A DNA stretch of 64,000 bases from Nocardiopsis flavescens (GCF_900141985.1 NZ_FQZK01000008.1:1-64000); one strand, 5' to 3'. Counted from the stretch's first letter, positions 42,283-51,518 are shown. The notes: a model not told the origin generated them from the sequence alone. Numbers and translations: made by a program.

Positions 42283-43086
42283 TCACAGGGGTTTGCGCCC
42301 CTGGACGGAGTAGGTCACGCAGGAGCAGGCCCGGAACGAGGGGTCGGCCAGCAGGTCCCGCACCCGGGCCAGCTCGCCGTCGGTCATCCCCTCCCGCACG
42401 AACGCGTCGCGCAGGTGGCGGGTGTGGTGCGAGATCAGGTGGACCCCGGCGGAGCCGGCGTCCCACTGCTCCAGGTGCGGGTGCGCGTCCACCTCCACCA
42501 GCCCCGCCCGGCGCATGGCCTCGGCGGCCCCGCGCCCCCAGGCCGGGTCGGCCCCGGCCCGCTCCATCAGCCGGACCTTGGCGTCCAGGAACCGCTCGTA
42601 CAGCGCCCGGGCGCCAGCGTCGGGCATGAGCAGGGAGGGTCCGTAGGTGATGTCGAACTCGTCCAGCTGGAGCACGCCGCCCGGCTTGAGGGCGCGCACC
42701 AGCCGGTCCAGGACGCGGAGCCGCTCGGGCAGGTGGAGCAGCACCAGGCGGGAGTGCACGAGGTCGAAGGCGCCCTCGGGCAGCGGATCCCGCACGATGT
42801 CGTGCCGCAGCACCTCCAGGCCCTCGGCGGGGGCGATGTGGTCGGGCTTGACGTCGGTGGCGGTCACCGAGCCGCCGGGGGCGACCCGGCGGGCCAGCCA
42901 GTGGGCGACGCTGCCGCCCCCGGCCCCCACCTCCAGGCAGCGCCAGCCCGGCCCTACCCCGGTCTCCGCGAGTCTGCGGGTGGTCAGCGGGTCGTAGGCG
43001 GCGGCCAGGAAGCGGTGCTGGTCGTGCGCGTTCCTGTTGTGGTTGTCGAAGACGTAGCCGGGTACGGCGGTGGCGGTGTCCGTCAT
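42283..43086 (-). CDS. SAM-dependent methyltransferase
   Basis: 267 residues of the class I methyltransferase fold. Motif I is 'CLEVGAGGGSVAHWLA' (about 50-65), followed by 'VTATDVKPD', 'EGAFDLVHSRLVLLHLPERLRVLDRLVRALKPGGVLQLDEFD' (motifs post-II and III). It resembles UbiE/COQ5-like small-molecule O-, N- or C-methyltransferases. The ATG overlaps the ligase stop as ATGA. It is the last gene of the minus-strand biosynthetic array, so it probably methylates an intermediate or the final product. Confidence 0.9.
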   Translation of the reverse strand: MTDTATAVPGYVFDNHNRNAHDQHRFLAAAYDPLTTRRLAETGVGPGWRCLEVGAGGGSVAHWLARRVAPGGSVTATDVKPDHIAPAEGLEVLRHDIVRDPLPEGAFDLVHSRLVLLHLPERLRVLDRLVRALKPGGVLQLDEFDITYGPSLLMPDAGARALYERFLDAKVRLMERAGADPAWGRGAAEAMRRAGLVEVDAHPHLEQWDAGSAGVHLISHHTRHLRDAFVREGMTDGELARVRDLLADPSFRACSCVTYSVQGRKPL

Positions 43087-44687
43087 CGGAGGCCTCCTGA
43101 GAGTAGGGTCGGTCGGCCGCGGACCGCGTCGGCGGCCATCCGGGTCAGGGTGTCCGTGCACACCTTCCCGGTGGGGCCGAGCGGCAGGGCGGGCAGGAAC
43201 ACCACGTGCTCGGGCAGGGCGCGCACGTCCACGCCGTGCCCCTCGCGCAGGTGGGAGAGCAGTTCGCCGGGCGAGGGCGGGTCCACCCCCGGGAGCGGGC
43301 AGACGCAGGCGCACACGCGCTCGCCCAGGTCCGGGTCGGGCACCGGCACGCACTGGGCCTCGGCCAGGGCGGGGTGGGCGGTCAGGGCGCGCTCCACCTC
43401 GGCGGGGAAGAGCGTGACGCCGCCGCGGATGACGCTGCGGCGCAGCCGGTCGACCACCCGCAGGGTGCCGTCGGCATCGATCCGGCCCAGGTCGCCGGTA
43501 CGCACCCACCCCCCGGGCGTGCGGCGCCGCGCGTCCAGCACGGGGTCGGCGACGTGGCACAGGGGCGTCATCGGCCCCCGGGCGAGGATCTCCCCCGTCT
43601 CCCCCGGCGGCAGCGGACGCCCCAGCCGGTCGCACACCCGGATCGAGCACACGTCCGGGTCGGGCCGCCCGGCCACCCCCGGCTCCCAGGCGGCGGGATC
43701 GTCCGCGGTGTGGCAGTTGACCCCGTCGGTGGACCCGTAGACGTTGACCACGGGCCGCCCGAAGCGCTCCTCGCACAGGTCGCGCACCTCCCGGTGCAGC
43801 GGCGCGCCGCTGGAGACCAGGGCCCGCAGCGAGGAGGTGTCGGCCTCCCCCCGCGCCAGGGCGACCCGCCGCAGCATGGTGGGCACCCCGGCCAGGTGGG
43901 TGGGCCGGTGCAGGCCGACGGAGCGCAGCAGCGCGTCGGGGTCGAACTCCCCCGGGACGATGAGCGTCGCGCCGAGCCGCACCAGGGACACCAGGCCCAG
44001 CGACCCGAACGAGGAGGCCAGCGGGACCGGGAGCAGCAGGCGGACGTCCCCCCCGCCCAGGACGGCCCGGGCGTAGGCGCCGCGGCCCCCGGCCATGGCG
44101 TTGTGTCCGTAGGCGATCATGGTCGGCTCGCCCTCCGACCCCGAGGAGACGAGGATGCGGGCGGGCGAGTCCGCGTCGGGGGCGGCCGGCCCGGGGACCC
44201 GCGCGTCCGCGTACGGGCCGTCCGGGTCCAGGGCGCCGGGCCGCGCGCGCAGCACCGGCGCGCCCCGCACGTCCTCGCGGTCGGTGACCACCGCGGCGGC
44301 CCGCGACCGTGTGAGCAGGGAGGACACGTCGGCGGCGGAGCGGCCGTGGGGCACCGGCAGGGAGACCGCGCCCAGCGCGGCGACGGCGAGTTCGACGGCC
44401 AGGGCGTCGCGGCCGTCGGGCAGCAGCAGGGCGACGACGTCGCGCTCGCCGCACCCGGCGGCGCGCAGCAGGGCGGCGGCCCGGCCGACCCGCGCCGCCA
44501 GCCCGGCGCGGTCCTCGCTCCCGCGCGCGTCCGCCACCGCCTCGCGGCCGGGGTCCTCCCGCACCCGGTCCAGGAACAGGGAGTACAGGTCCCGCCCGGG
44601 ACACGGGCCCTCCCGCACCCAGCGGGCGCGCAGCATCGCCGGGACGAGGTCGGTGAGGGTCAGTCCCGTCGAGGACGTCCAGGTCAT
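43083..44687 (-). CDS. Acyl/aryl-adenylate-forming enzyme, possible diazotase
   Basis: 534 residues of the ANL superfamily. The usual phosphate-loop motif (S/T-S/G-S/T-T-G-x-P-K) appears as 'VSSGSEGEPTM', with the Lys replaced by Thr. 'VNVYGSTDG', 'GGWVRTGDLGRIDADG' and 'VVDRLRRSVIRGG' (A7-A8) are normal, and the C-terminal catalytic Lys is in 'LGPTGKVCTDTL'. It may activate an aromatic or other carboxylic acid. In cremeomycin synthesis an enzyme of this superfamily, CreM, instead couples nitrite to an arylamine with ATP. Given the CreE/CreD-like pair, the same role is possible here. It has its own ribosome site (GGAGGAACG) and a 109-base gap upstream. Confidence 0.85.
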   Translation of the reverse strand: MTWTSSTGLTLTDLVPAMLRARWVREGPCPGRDLYSLFLDRVREDPGREAVADARGSEDRAGLAARVGRAAALLRAAGCGERDVVALLLPDGRDALAVELAVAALGAVSLPVPHGRSAADVSSLLTRSRAAAVVTDREDVRGAPVLRARPGALDPDGPYADARVPGPAAPDADSPARILVSSGSEGEPTMIAYGHNAMAGGRGAYARAVLGGGDVRLLLPVPLASSFGSLGLVSLVRLGATLIVPGEFDPDALLRSVGLHRPTHLAGVPTMLRRVALARGEADTSSLRALVSSGAPLHREVRDLCEERFGRPVVNVYGSTDGVNCHTADDPAAWEPGVAGRPDPDVCSIRVCDRLGRPLPPGETGEILARGPMTPLCHVADPVLDARRRTPGGWVRTGDLGRIDADGTLRVVDRLRRSVIRGGVTLFPAEVERALTAHPALAEAQCVPVPDPDLGERVCACVCPLPGVDPPSPGELLSHLREGHGVDVRALPEHVVFLPALPLGPTGKVCTDTLTRMAADAVRGRPTLLSGGLR

Positions 44688-44796
44688 CGTTCCTCCAGTC
44701 GGTGCGCCCGCGCGGCGGTTCCGCGGGGCGCACGGGGCGGTGGGGACACGGGCCGCGCGGGGCCCGCACCCCGCTGAGCGGGGCGGGGCGGCCGGG

Positions 44797-46443
44797 TCAC
44801 CGGCCGCTCCCCCCGCCCGCGGGGGCGAACGTCCACGGGGCGCGGGGCAGGGCGACCCCGTGGACTGTCGTGAAGGCCGCGGGGAAGGCCGCGGCCGCGG
44901 CCACCGGGTCGGCCGCCGCGGGGGTGCCGGTCCGGGGCAGGTGGGCGGTGCCCCGGCCGGCCGCGCGCAGCAGCCGGGCGGCGTCCACCAGGGCGGTGCG
45001 GGCGCGGGCCCCGGTGCCCGCGCGGGAACGCAGCAGCAGCCCGGCCAGCGCCGCCTCGGCGGCGAGCAGCCCGCCGAGCACGTCGGTGAGCGTGACCAGG
45101 GACGGCGCGGGCCCGGCCCCGTCCGCCAGCAGGTGGGCGACCCCTCCGTGGGCCTGCACCGGGAAGTCGGTGGCGGGGGTGCCGGGCGCGGGCTCCTCCC
45201 CGGCCCACCCGTCGGCGTGGACGTGCACCAGGCCGGGGGCGCGGGCGGCGAGGCCGTCGGCGCCCAGGCCGAACCGCTCGGCCCGGCCGGGCGGCCAGTT
45301 GTACAGGAACACGTGCGCCCCGGCGGCCAGCGCGGCGGCGGCGCGGCGCCCCGCGGCGGTGCCCAGGTCGTGCTCGACGGCGCCCTTGCCGTGGTTGAGG
45401 GCGGCGAAGCGGGCGGAGAGCCCGCCGGCCAGGGGCGGGACGCCGCGCATCGGGTCGCCGCCGGGCGGCTCCACGCGCACGGTGTCGGCGCCCAGCAGGG
45501 TCAGCAGCAGGCCGGCCAGCGGTCCCTGGACCCGGTTGGTGGCCTCCACCACCCGCAGTCCGGCCAGGGGTCCCCGCCCCGGGGGCGGCACGGGCGGCAG
45601 GGCCCCGGCGGGCCCGGTCGGGCCCAGCCGCCACGGCGACTCCGGCGCCCGCTCGCGGACCTCCTCCGGCGGGCGCAGCGGGACCGCGCCCACCCCGCAG
45701 GCGCGGGCCGTGCGGGCGGTGTCGGCGAAGGGCAGGGCGGCCGGCACCGCGAACAGGGCGGCGGGCAGGGGGCACTCGGCGGTGGCGAAGCGGCGCTGGA
45801 AGGGCGCCCACCCGGCGGCGATGGCCTCCCGGGGCGCGCCCAGCGCCTCCCAGAACCGCAGCCAGGCGTCGGCGTCCAGGGTCTCGACCTCGAAGCGCAC
45901 CCCGTCGGCGGAGCGGAACGGCGGCGGCTGCCCGGGGACGGTGCCCGTGCCGGGGCCGGGCGCGCTCTCCCGGCGCGCGGCGGCCTCGGCGGCGGCGTAG
46001 GGGGCGACGGCGAGCAGGGCCGCCCCCGCCACCGACACCGAGGCCCGCAGCGCGTGCCCGCCCCGGTCCAGGGCCAGGGCCGCCGCCGCGACCGCCTGGG
46101 ACGCCAGCACCCCGGCGCACACCGACGCGTAGTCCACGGGCAGGAACCGGGGGCCGCCCCGGGCCCGCCCGTGCAGGTGGGCCAGGCCGCAGGCGGCCTG
46201 GACGGCGCGCTCGTCCTCCAGGCCGGCGCCGGGCTCCGACCACGCGATGTCGCACCCCGCGCCCGTCCCCTCCAGGCGGAGCCGCCCGGCGAGGCCGGGC
46301 GGGGCGGTGCCGCCGGGCTCCTCCTCGACCGCGCAGCCCAGCGCCCGCAGCCGGGAGACCGCGACCCGCAGCGGCGGGGCGTCCCCCGCCGCCCGGACGG
46401 CGGTACCGGCCAGCGGTGGGGCCGCCGCGGTCGCGGCGGTCAC
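44797..46443 (-). CDS. CaiB/BaiF CoA-transferase-like protein with degenerate N-terminal half
   Basis: 548 residues. The C-terminal half (about 290-548) is a compact family III CoA-transferase: 'LAGLRVVEATNRVQGPLAGLLLTLLGADTVRVEPPGGDPMRGVPP', 'FAALNHGKGAVEHDLGTAAGRRAAAAL', 'LYNWPPGRAERFGLG', and 'ATDFPVQAHGGVAHLL' with the Asp nucleophile position. The N-terminal half ('CDIAWSEPGAGLEDERAVQAACGLAHLHGR') is Ala-rich and resembles a decayed second copy of the fold. The GTG at 46443 overlaps the ligase stop (GTGA). Its neighbours on both sides are adenylating enzymes, so it probably handles a CoA ester made by one of them. Whether it transfers CoA or only binds an acyl group is open. Confidence 0.8.
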   Translation of the reverse strand: MTAATAAAPPLAGTAVRAAGDAPPLRVAVSRLRALGCAVEEEPGGTAPPGLAGRLRLEGTGAGCDIAWSEPGAGLEDERAVQAACGLAHLHGRARGGPRFLPVDYASVCAGVLASQAVAAAALALDRGGHALRASVSVAGAALLAVAPYAAAEAAARRESAPGPGTGTVPGQPPPFRSADGVRFEVETLDADAWLRFWEALGAPREAIAAGWAPFQRRFATAECPLPAALFAVPAALPFADTARTARACGVGAVPLRPPEEVRERAPESPWRLGPTGPAGALPPVPPPGRGPLAGLRVVEATNRVQGPLAGLLLTLLGADTVRVEPPGGDPMRGVPPLAGGLSARFAALNHGKGAVEHDLGTAAGRRAAAALAAGAHVFLYNWPPGRAERFGLGADGLAARAPGLVHVHADGWAGEEPAPGTPATDFPVQAHGGVAHLLADGAGPAPSLVTLTDVLGGLLAAEAALAGLLLRSRAGTGARARTALVDAARLLRAAGRGTAHLPRTGTPAAADPVAAAAAFPAAFTTVHGVALPRAPWTFAPAGGGSGR

Positions 46444-48047
46444 GTCCAGCGTCCCGTCCCGGCGGCGGTGCGGGGCAGGCCCAGGTGCTCGCGCAGGGTC
46501 CCGCGCCGGACCTTGCCGGTGCCGGTGCGGGGCAGGTCGTCCCAGCCCATGACCACGGGTTCGGCCATCGCCGGCAGGTCGGCCACGGCCTCCTTCCACA
46601 CCCCCGGGTCCAGGGGCGCGCCCTCCACGACCACGACCGGGACGGGCGGGCCGTCGGGAACCCCCAGCACGACGCACTCCAGCACCTGGGGCAGGCGCTC
46701 GTCGACGACGTCCTCGATCTCCAGGCAGCCGCCCTCGGCGAGGGAGTCCACCTCCCGGTCGACCAGCCGGACCGCGCCGGTGCGGTCGATCGACCCCAGG
46801 TCGCCGGTGTTCCACCACTGGCCCAGGAGCTTGCCGCGCCAGCGGCCCTCCTCGCCGACGTAGCCGGTGCACAGCGCCTCGGTGCGGCAGTACAGCAGGC
46901 CGGTCTCCCCCGGTGGCAGGGGCCGCAGGGTACGGGGGTCGACGGCGCGCAGCCGGGTCCGGCCGGGCACCGGGCGGCCCAGGTCGCGGGTGGTGGGGTC
47001 GACGTCCTGGCTGCCCGACAGGGACCGCCGGGTGAAGAAGCGGAAGGTCAGGGGGCCGGTCTCGCTCTGCCCCCAGCCCTGCATCCACACCGGCGCCCGG
47101 CGCCCGCTGGCGTTGAGGAACGCGCGCACGGTGGAGGGGTGCACGGCGTCGAAGGTGCTGACGAACAGCCGCACCCGCTCGAACGCCGCCGCCTCCCGGT
47201 TCAGGCGGCGCTGCCAGCGGGCCAGGGTGGCGGGCTGGGCCTCCAGGGTGGTGGGCCGGTGCCGGTGCAGCGCCGGCCCCGCCTCGTCCCAGTCGGGGTC
47301 GGTGATGAGCGAGACCGCCGCGGGGCGCAGCCACAGCACGGCCGCGGTCCAGGCCAGGGCCCGGCCGTGGGCGAAGGAGATGGACGTGGCGACGGTGTCG
47401 TCGCGGCGGCTGCCCAGGACCGGCCACCGGTGCGCCTCGAACCCGGCCAGCCTGCGCATGAGGGTGCGGGTGGTGTGCACGACGAGCTTGGGGGTCCCGG
47501 TGGTGCCGGAGGTGTGCATGACCGCCAGCGGCGCGTCCAGGTGCGGGCGGCGCGGGGGCGGGGCCGTGCCGCCGCGGACGTCGGCCGGGGACAGCGTGCC
47601 CTCCACACCGCCGTCCACGACCAGGGTGCGGGAGGCCCGGCCGCCGAGGTCGCGGCCGGCCGCGTAGGCGGCGCGCAGCAGGTCGGCGTCGGTGACCAGC
47701 AGCGCGGGGCCCAGGCGCCGCAGCAGGGTGTCGAGGGTCTCGGGGGCGAGGTGGCCCGACAGCGAGGCGGGCACGGCTCCCAGCCGCGCGGCGGCGCACG
47801 CCAGCAGCACGTAGTCCCAGTGGTTGCGCTTGACGATGGCCACCCGGTCGCCGGGGCGCACGCCCGCCCGGGCGAACCACCCGGCGAACCGGCGCACCAG
47901 GCCGGCGGCGCCGGCCACGTCGAGTTCCAGGCCGGCCTCGGGGGCGGCGTCCAGGGGCCGGCTGAGCCGGATCGCGGTGGTGGACCCCCGCTCGACCAGG
48001 TCGTCGAAGAGGGTCCCCAGGTGGAGGGGCTTGCTCGGTAGCATCAT
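46440..48047 (-). CDS. AMP-dependent acyl/aryl-CoA ligase
   Basis: 535 residues of the ANL superfamily with all canonical motifs: 'MHTSGTTGTPKLVVHTTRTLMRRL' (A3), 'GWGQSETGPLT' (A5), 'GQWWNTGDLGSIDRTGAVRLVDREVDSLAEGG' (A7-A8) and catalytic Lys in 'PRTGTGKVRRGTL' (A10). It should form an acyl-adenylate and then a CoA ester. The ATG at 48047 overlaps the upstream oxidase stop as ATGA, and its own stop overlaps the CaiB-like gene (GTGA). It is the more orthodox of the two ligases in the array, so it is the likelier carboxylate-activating one, leaving 43083-44687 as the odd one. Confidence 0.9.
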   Translation of the reverse strand: MMLPSKPLHLGTLFDDLVERGSTTAIRLSRPLDAAPEAGLELDVAGAAGLVRRFAGWFARAGVRPGDRVAIVKRNHWDYVLLACAAARLGAVPASLSGHLAPETLDTLLRRLGPALLVTDADLLRAAYAAGRDLGGRASRTLVVDGGVEGTLSPADVRGGTAPPPRRPHLDAPLAVMHTSGTTGTPKLVVHTTRTLMRRLAGFEAHRWPVLGSRRDDTVATSISFAHGRALAWTAAVLWLRPAAVSLITDPDWDEAGPALHRHRPTTLEAQPATLARWQRRLNREAAAFERVRLFVSTFDAVHPSTVRAFLNASGRRAPVWMQGWGQSETGPLTFRFFTRRSLSGSQDVDPTTRDLGRPVPGRTRLRAVDPRTLRPLPPGETGLLYCRTEALCTGYVGEEGRWRGKLLGQWWNTGDLGSIDRTGAVRLVDREVDSLAEGGCLEIEDVVDERLPQVLECVVLGVPDGPPVPVVVVEGAPLDPGVWKEAVADLPAMAEPVVMGWDDLPRTGTGKVRRGTLREHLGLPRTAAGTGRWT

Positions 48048-49384
48048 GCCTCGATCAGGGTCGGTTCGCGGGTCTGGGCGAGGAAGGCCGCCGTGCGCTC
48101 GGCGGCGGTGAACGCGGACGCCACCGCCCCCTCGCTGCACGGGCGCAGCGAGGTCCAGTCCCCGGCGTACTCGACGGCGGCGGGGGGCCGTCCGGTGAAC
48201 GCGGGCCGGGCGGCCAGCGCCTCGGGGCCCGGCAGCGGCAGCCCGTGGCGGAAGCGGTGCGCGACGGTGCGCCGCACGCGCGCCGTCACACCGGGCAGGA
48301 CGCGCTCGGCCCGGGCGAGCAGAACGCGGCCCACCTCCTCGTCGGGGGCGTCCAGCAGGGCGCCGGTCCCCTCCGGGCGGGTGATCAGCGAGATCATGCC
48401 GCGGCCGGGCGGCACCCGGCCGGGGTGCTTGGCGTGGTCGAGGGTGACCACGCCCAGCAGCGGGTCGTCGGACACCAGGACGGCGAAGCCCCGGGGCGCG
48501 CCGCGCGGCGCCACCGGCGCGTCCAGCAGCGCGGACAGCCGGAGCATGGGCGCGAACCCGCAGGCCCGCAGGTAGGCGCGCTCCACGGGGGGCGCGCCGG
48601 GGTGCAGGCGCTCCGCGACGGGGGCGGGGACGGCCAGGACCGCCGACCGGGCCGTGAGCGTCCCCCGGGGGGAGTCCACGCGCACGCCGTCCGGGCCGGC
48701 GCTCACCCCGGTGACGGGGTGGCCGGTGCGCACGTCGAGCCCCTCGGCCAGGGCCCGGGCGAGGGTGTCCATGCCGTCGCGGTAGGTGCGCCAGGTGGCG
48801 GTGCTGCCGGCGGCGCACAGGTGGGCGGCGAAGGGGGCGGCGGCGGCCCGCGGGGTCCAGCCGAAGAACCCGGCGGCCAGCGGGCCCAGCAGCCGCTCGC
48901 GCAGCTGGGGGTGGTGGTCGCGCAGCAGGTCGGCGACGGTCTCCCCGCCGGGGTCGGCGCGCTCGGGGTGCTCGGGGTCCAGCCCGGCCCGGGCCAGGCG
49001 CAGCTGGAGGCGCACCAGGTCCAGGCGGGCACGGGGCGAGAGCCCCATGCCGGTGAGCAGGCCCAGGGGGCGCCCGGCGTGGCGCCGGGCCCGGCCGCGC
49101 CACCACACCGACAGGGCGTCGCGCACGAGCGGGACGGCGCCGGGGTCGGCGTCCAGGCCGGTGGCGCGGATGAGCCGCCAGGTCGCCGGGTAGGCGTCGG
49201 CCGACGGGATCATCTCCGCGCCGGTGTCGATGAGGTGGCCGTCGGCGCGCAGGGTGCGCATCCGCCCGCCCACGGCGTCGGCGGCCTCCAGCACCACCAC
49301 GCCGTGCCCGGCGGCGGCGAGCAGGTGCGCGGTGGCCAGTCCGGCGGGCCCTGCGCCCACCACGATGACGTCGGTGCCGGTCAC
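48044..49384 (-). CDS. FAD-dependent oxidoreductase (flavin amine oxidase / PPOX-like)
   Basis: 446 residues. The N-terminal dinucleotide motif is 'VIVVGAGPAGLATAHLLAAAGHGVVVLEAADAVGGRMRT', the standard amine oxidase/phytoene desaturase fingerprint with GG motif. 'HLIDTGAEMIPSADAYP' follows, and the C-terminal flavin contact is 'AVEYAGDWTSLRPCSEGAVASAFTAAERTA'. Members oxidise amines or desaturate rings and prenyl chains (protoporphyrinogen oxidase-like). The GTG at 49384 overlaps the UbiA stop. Being next to the prenyltransferase, it might desaturate or aromatise a prenylated or alicyclic intermediate (inference). Confidence 0.88.
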   Translation of the reverse strand: MTGTDVIVVGAGPAGLATAHLLAAAGHGVVVLEAADAVGGRMRTLRADGHLIDTGAEMIPSADAYPATWRLIRATGLDADPGAVPLVRDALSVWWRGRARRHAGRPLGLLTGMGLSPRARLDLVRLQLRLARAGLDPEHPERADPGGETVADLLRDHHPQLRERLLGPLAAGFFGWTPRAAAAPFAAHLCAAGSTATWRTYRDGMDTLARALAEGLDVRTGHPVTGVSAGPDGVRVDSPRGTLTARSAVLAVPAPVAERLHPGAPPVERAYLRACGFAPMLRLSALLDAPVAPRGAPRGFAVLVSDDPLLGVVTLDHAKHPGRVPPGRGMISLITRPEGTGALLDAPDEEVGRVLLARAERVLPGVTARVRRTVAHRFRHGLPLPGPEALAARPAFTGRPPAAVEYAGDWTSLRPCSEGAVASAFTAAERTAAFLAQTREPTLIEA

Positions 49385-50373
49385 CACGGCGTGGCCGGGA
49401 GCATCGGGGCGGCCAGGTTGGCGGCGATGAGCAGCACCACCGTGACCCGGTGGGTGTGGATGGCCGTGCGCCGGGCGCGCAGGATGTCCCCGAGGACGAA
49501 CCCGGTGTAGAGCTGCACGGCCCGCAGGGCGATGACGGGCAGCAGGGCCGCCGGGAACCACCAGGGGGCGATGCCGAGCAGGTGCGAGCCGGTGACGAGC
49601 AGCGTCTCCAGCAGGGTGATCCCGATGATGAAGGCCGCGTTGGTGCGCGGGGAGACCCGCGCGGCGACGGTGATCCGCCCGGCGGAGCGGTCGCCGTCGG
49701 CGTCGTTGGTGTTGGAGTACAGGCCGAAGATCATCGGGCCGCCGCCGAAGACGATCGCCTGCACGACGACGAAGCCGTCGACGTGCCCGACGAGCAGGCC
49801 GTAGGGCACCAGGACCCAGCCCACGCCCAGGCCGACCAGGAAGACCTCCTGCAAGCCCCGGTAGCTGATCTTGAGCCCCCAGGAGTACTGGACCGAGGCG
49901 ACCAGGCACAGCGCGGCGCCGACGACGGCCCACAGCGGCCGGTGCGGGGCCAGCGCCACCACGGCCGTCCACAGCAGGACGCTCGCGACGGTGGCCGCGC
50001 GGCCGAAGCGCAGCGCCTGGGGCTCGGTGAGGGTCCCGGCCACCAGGGGCTTGCGGGCCAGGCGCCGGCGGGCGGCGTCGGAGCCGTAGTTGGCGGCGTC
50101 GGAGCCGTCGCGGTACCCGGTGACGTCGTCGAAGGAGACCATGGCGGCCACCACGGCCACCTCGGCGAGCAGCACCAGCAGCAGGAACCCGAGGGTGTCC
50201 GGGCCGGGGCCGAGCAGGGGCAGCGTCATCGCGAACACCAGCGGCAGGCCGATGTAGTAGTCGACGATGTCGAGCTTGGCCAGCCGGGCGTAGACGCCGG
50301 GTCCGGGGCGGCGCGCGGGCGCGGTCGCGGGGGCGCCCGCCGGGGCGGGCGGCGCGGTCATGTGGTCGGTCAT
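49381..50373 (-). CDS. UbiA-family prenyltransferase
   Basis: 330 residues with about eight or nine membrane segments. The first Asp-rich motif is 'FDDVTGYRDGSD' (81-92), and the second is 'NTNDADGDRSAGRIT'; both bind the Mg-diphosphate of an isoprenyl donor in UbiA enzymes. A polar Ala/Pro tail precedes the first helix. It should attach a prenyl chain to an aromatic or quinone-like acceptor in the membrane. The ATG at 50373 has GGGAGGAAACC before it and overlaps the previous stop (ATGA). Its presence predicts that the cluster product, or an intermediate, is prenylated. Confidence 0.9.
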   Translation of the reverse strand: MTDHMTAPPAPAGAPATAPARRPGPGVYARLAKLDIVDYYIGLPLVFAMTLPLLGPGPDTLGFLLLVLLAEVAVVAAMVSFDDVTGYRDGSDAANYGSDAARRRLARKPLVAGTLTEPQALRFGRAATVASVLLWTAVVALAPHRPLWAVVGAALCLVASVQYSWGLKISYRGLQEVFLVGLGVGWVLVPYGLLVGHVDGFVVVQAIVFGGGPMIFGLYSNTNDADGDRSAGRITVAARVSPRTNAAFIIGITLLETLLVTGSHLLGIAPWWFPAALLPVIALRAVQLYTGFVLGDILRARRTAIHTHRVTVVLLIAANLAAPMLPATPW

Positions 50374-51518
50374 GGTTTCCTCCCGAGGGCGAACGCGCGG
50401 ACCGCGGAGACGATCTGCTCGACGCGGGCGTCGGCCAGGTGCGGGTACAGGGGCAGGGAGATGTTGCGGCGCGCCGCGTCCCGGGCGCGGGGCGGGGCCC
50501 CCGCCGCGGGGGCGTACGGGGCGAAGGCCGGCTGCTCGGGCAGGGTCCGCGGGTAGTAGACGTGGGTGTCCACCCCCGCGGCGGCCAGGTGGGCGCGCAG
50601 TCCGTCGCGGTCCTCGCACAGCAGCGTGTACACGTAGGGGAAGCGGCCGTCCCCGCCGGCGGGGGGCGCGGTGACGCCCGCCCCGGCCAGGTCGGCGAAG
50701 GACCGCGAGTAGTGGTCGCAGATGGCGGTGCGGCGGGCCACGCGCTCCTCCAGGCCCGCCAGGCGGTGCAGCTGGAAGGCGGCCATGACCTCGTCGAACC
50801 GGCTGTTGTGGCCGACGTGGTGGTGCAGGAAGCGGTTGCGGCCGTCCTGGCCGTGGTTGCGCAGCATCCGCACCCGTCCGGCGAGGGCGGCGTCGTCGGT
50901 GAGCACCATCCCGCCCTCCCCGGGCATACCGAACACCTTGACCTGGACGAAGGAGTAGACGCCGGCGTCCCCCCAGCGCCCGGCGGGCGTGCCGCGGAGC
51001 ACGCCGCCCTGGGCGAGGGCGGAGTCCTCGACGAGCCGCAGGCCGGTCCGGGCGGCCAGGTCGCGCAGGCGGGGCATGTCGGCCATGAAGGAGAACATGT
51101 GCGCGGGCATCAGCGCGCGGGTGCGGTCGGTGACCAGCTCCTCGGCGCGGGCGGGGTCCAGCGTGAGGGTGGCCGGGTCGATGTCGGCGAAGACCGGGAC
51201 GGCCCCCACCGACAGGACGGTGCTCGCCAGCGGGGCGCACCCGAAGGCGGGCACGATCACCTCGTCGCCGGGGCCCACGCCCAGGGCGGACAGGACCAGG
51301 GTGAGGGCGGAGGTCCCGCTGGAGCAGGCGACGGCGTCGGCGGAGCCCAGGCGGGTGCGCAGCGCGTCCTCGAACCGGGCGGTACGCCGCCCCAGGATGA
51401 ACTTCTGCTCCGGGTCGGTGCCGACCTCGTACAGCGCCTCCAGCAGGGCCTCGCGGTCGGCCTCGAAGAGGTCGGGCGCGAAGAACGGGACGGCGGGGCG
51501 CTCGGCGGTCACGGTCAT
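50370..51518 (-). CDS. DegT/DnrJ/EryC1/StrS-family aminotransferase (second copy)
   Basis: 382 residues. The PLP-enzyme pattern is 'CSSGTSALTLVLSALGVGPGDEVIVPAFGCAPLASTVLSVGAVPVFADID', 'VEDSALAQGG' with the PLP-ring Asp, and the Lys in 'YSFVQVKVFGMPGEGGMV'. These enzymes transaminate keto-sugars, cyclitols, or in AHBA synthase make an aromatic amino acid by dehydration. It overlaps the next and previous genes by four bases (ATGA). It shares only the general family pattern with 51515-52720, so the pair is not a recent duplication and probably serves two steps or acts as partners. Confidence 0.9.
   Translation of the reverse strand: MTVTAERPAVPFFAPDLFEADREALLEALYEVGTDPEQKFILGRRTARFEDALRTRLGSADAVACSSGTSALTLVLSALGVGPGDEVIVPAFGCAPLASTVLSVGAVPVFADIDPATLTLDPARAEELVTDRTRALMPAHMFSFMADMPRLRDLAARTGLRLVEDSALAQGGVLRGTPAGRWGDAGVYSFVQVKVFGMPGEGGMVLTDDAALAGRVRMLRNHGQDGRNRFLHHHVGHNSRFDEVMAAFQLHRLAGLEERVARRTAICDHYSRSFADLAGAGVTAPPAGGDGRFPYVYTLLCEDRDGLRAHLAAAGVDTHVYYPRTLPEQPAFAPYAPAAGAPPRARDAARRNISLPLYPHLADARVEQIVSAVRAFALGRKP

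Noticed and set aside
44769-44783. Terminator between the CaiB-like and ligase genes
   Set aside because: The 6-bp stem is weak and common by chance at this GC content; not listed as a feature.
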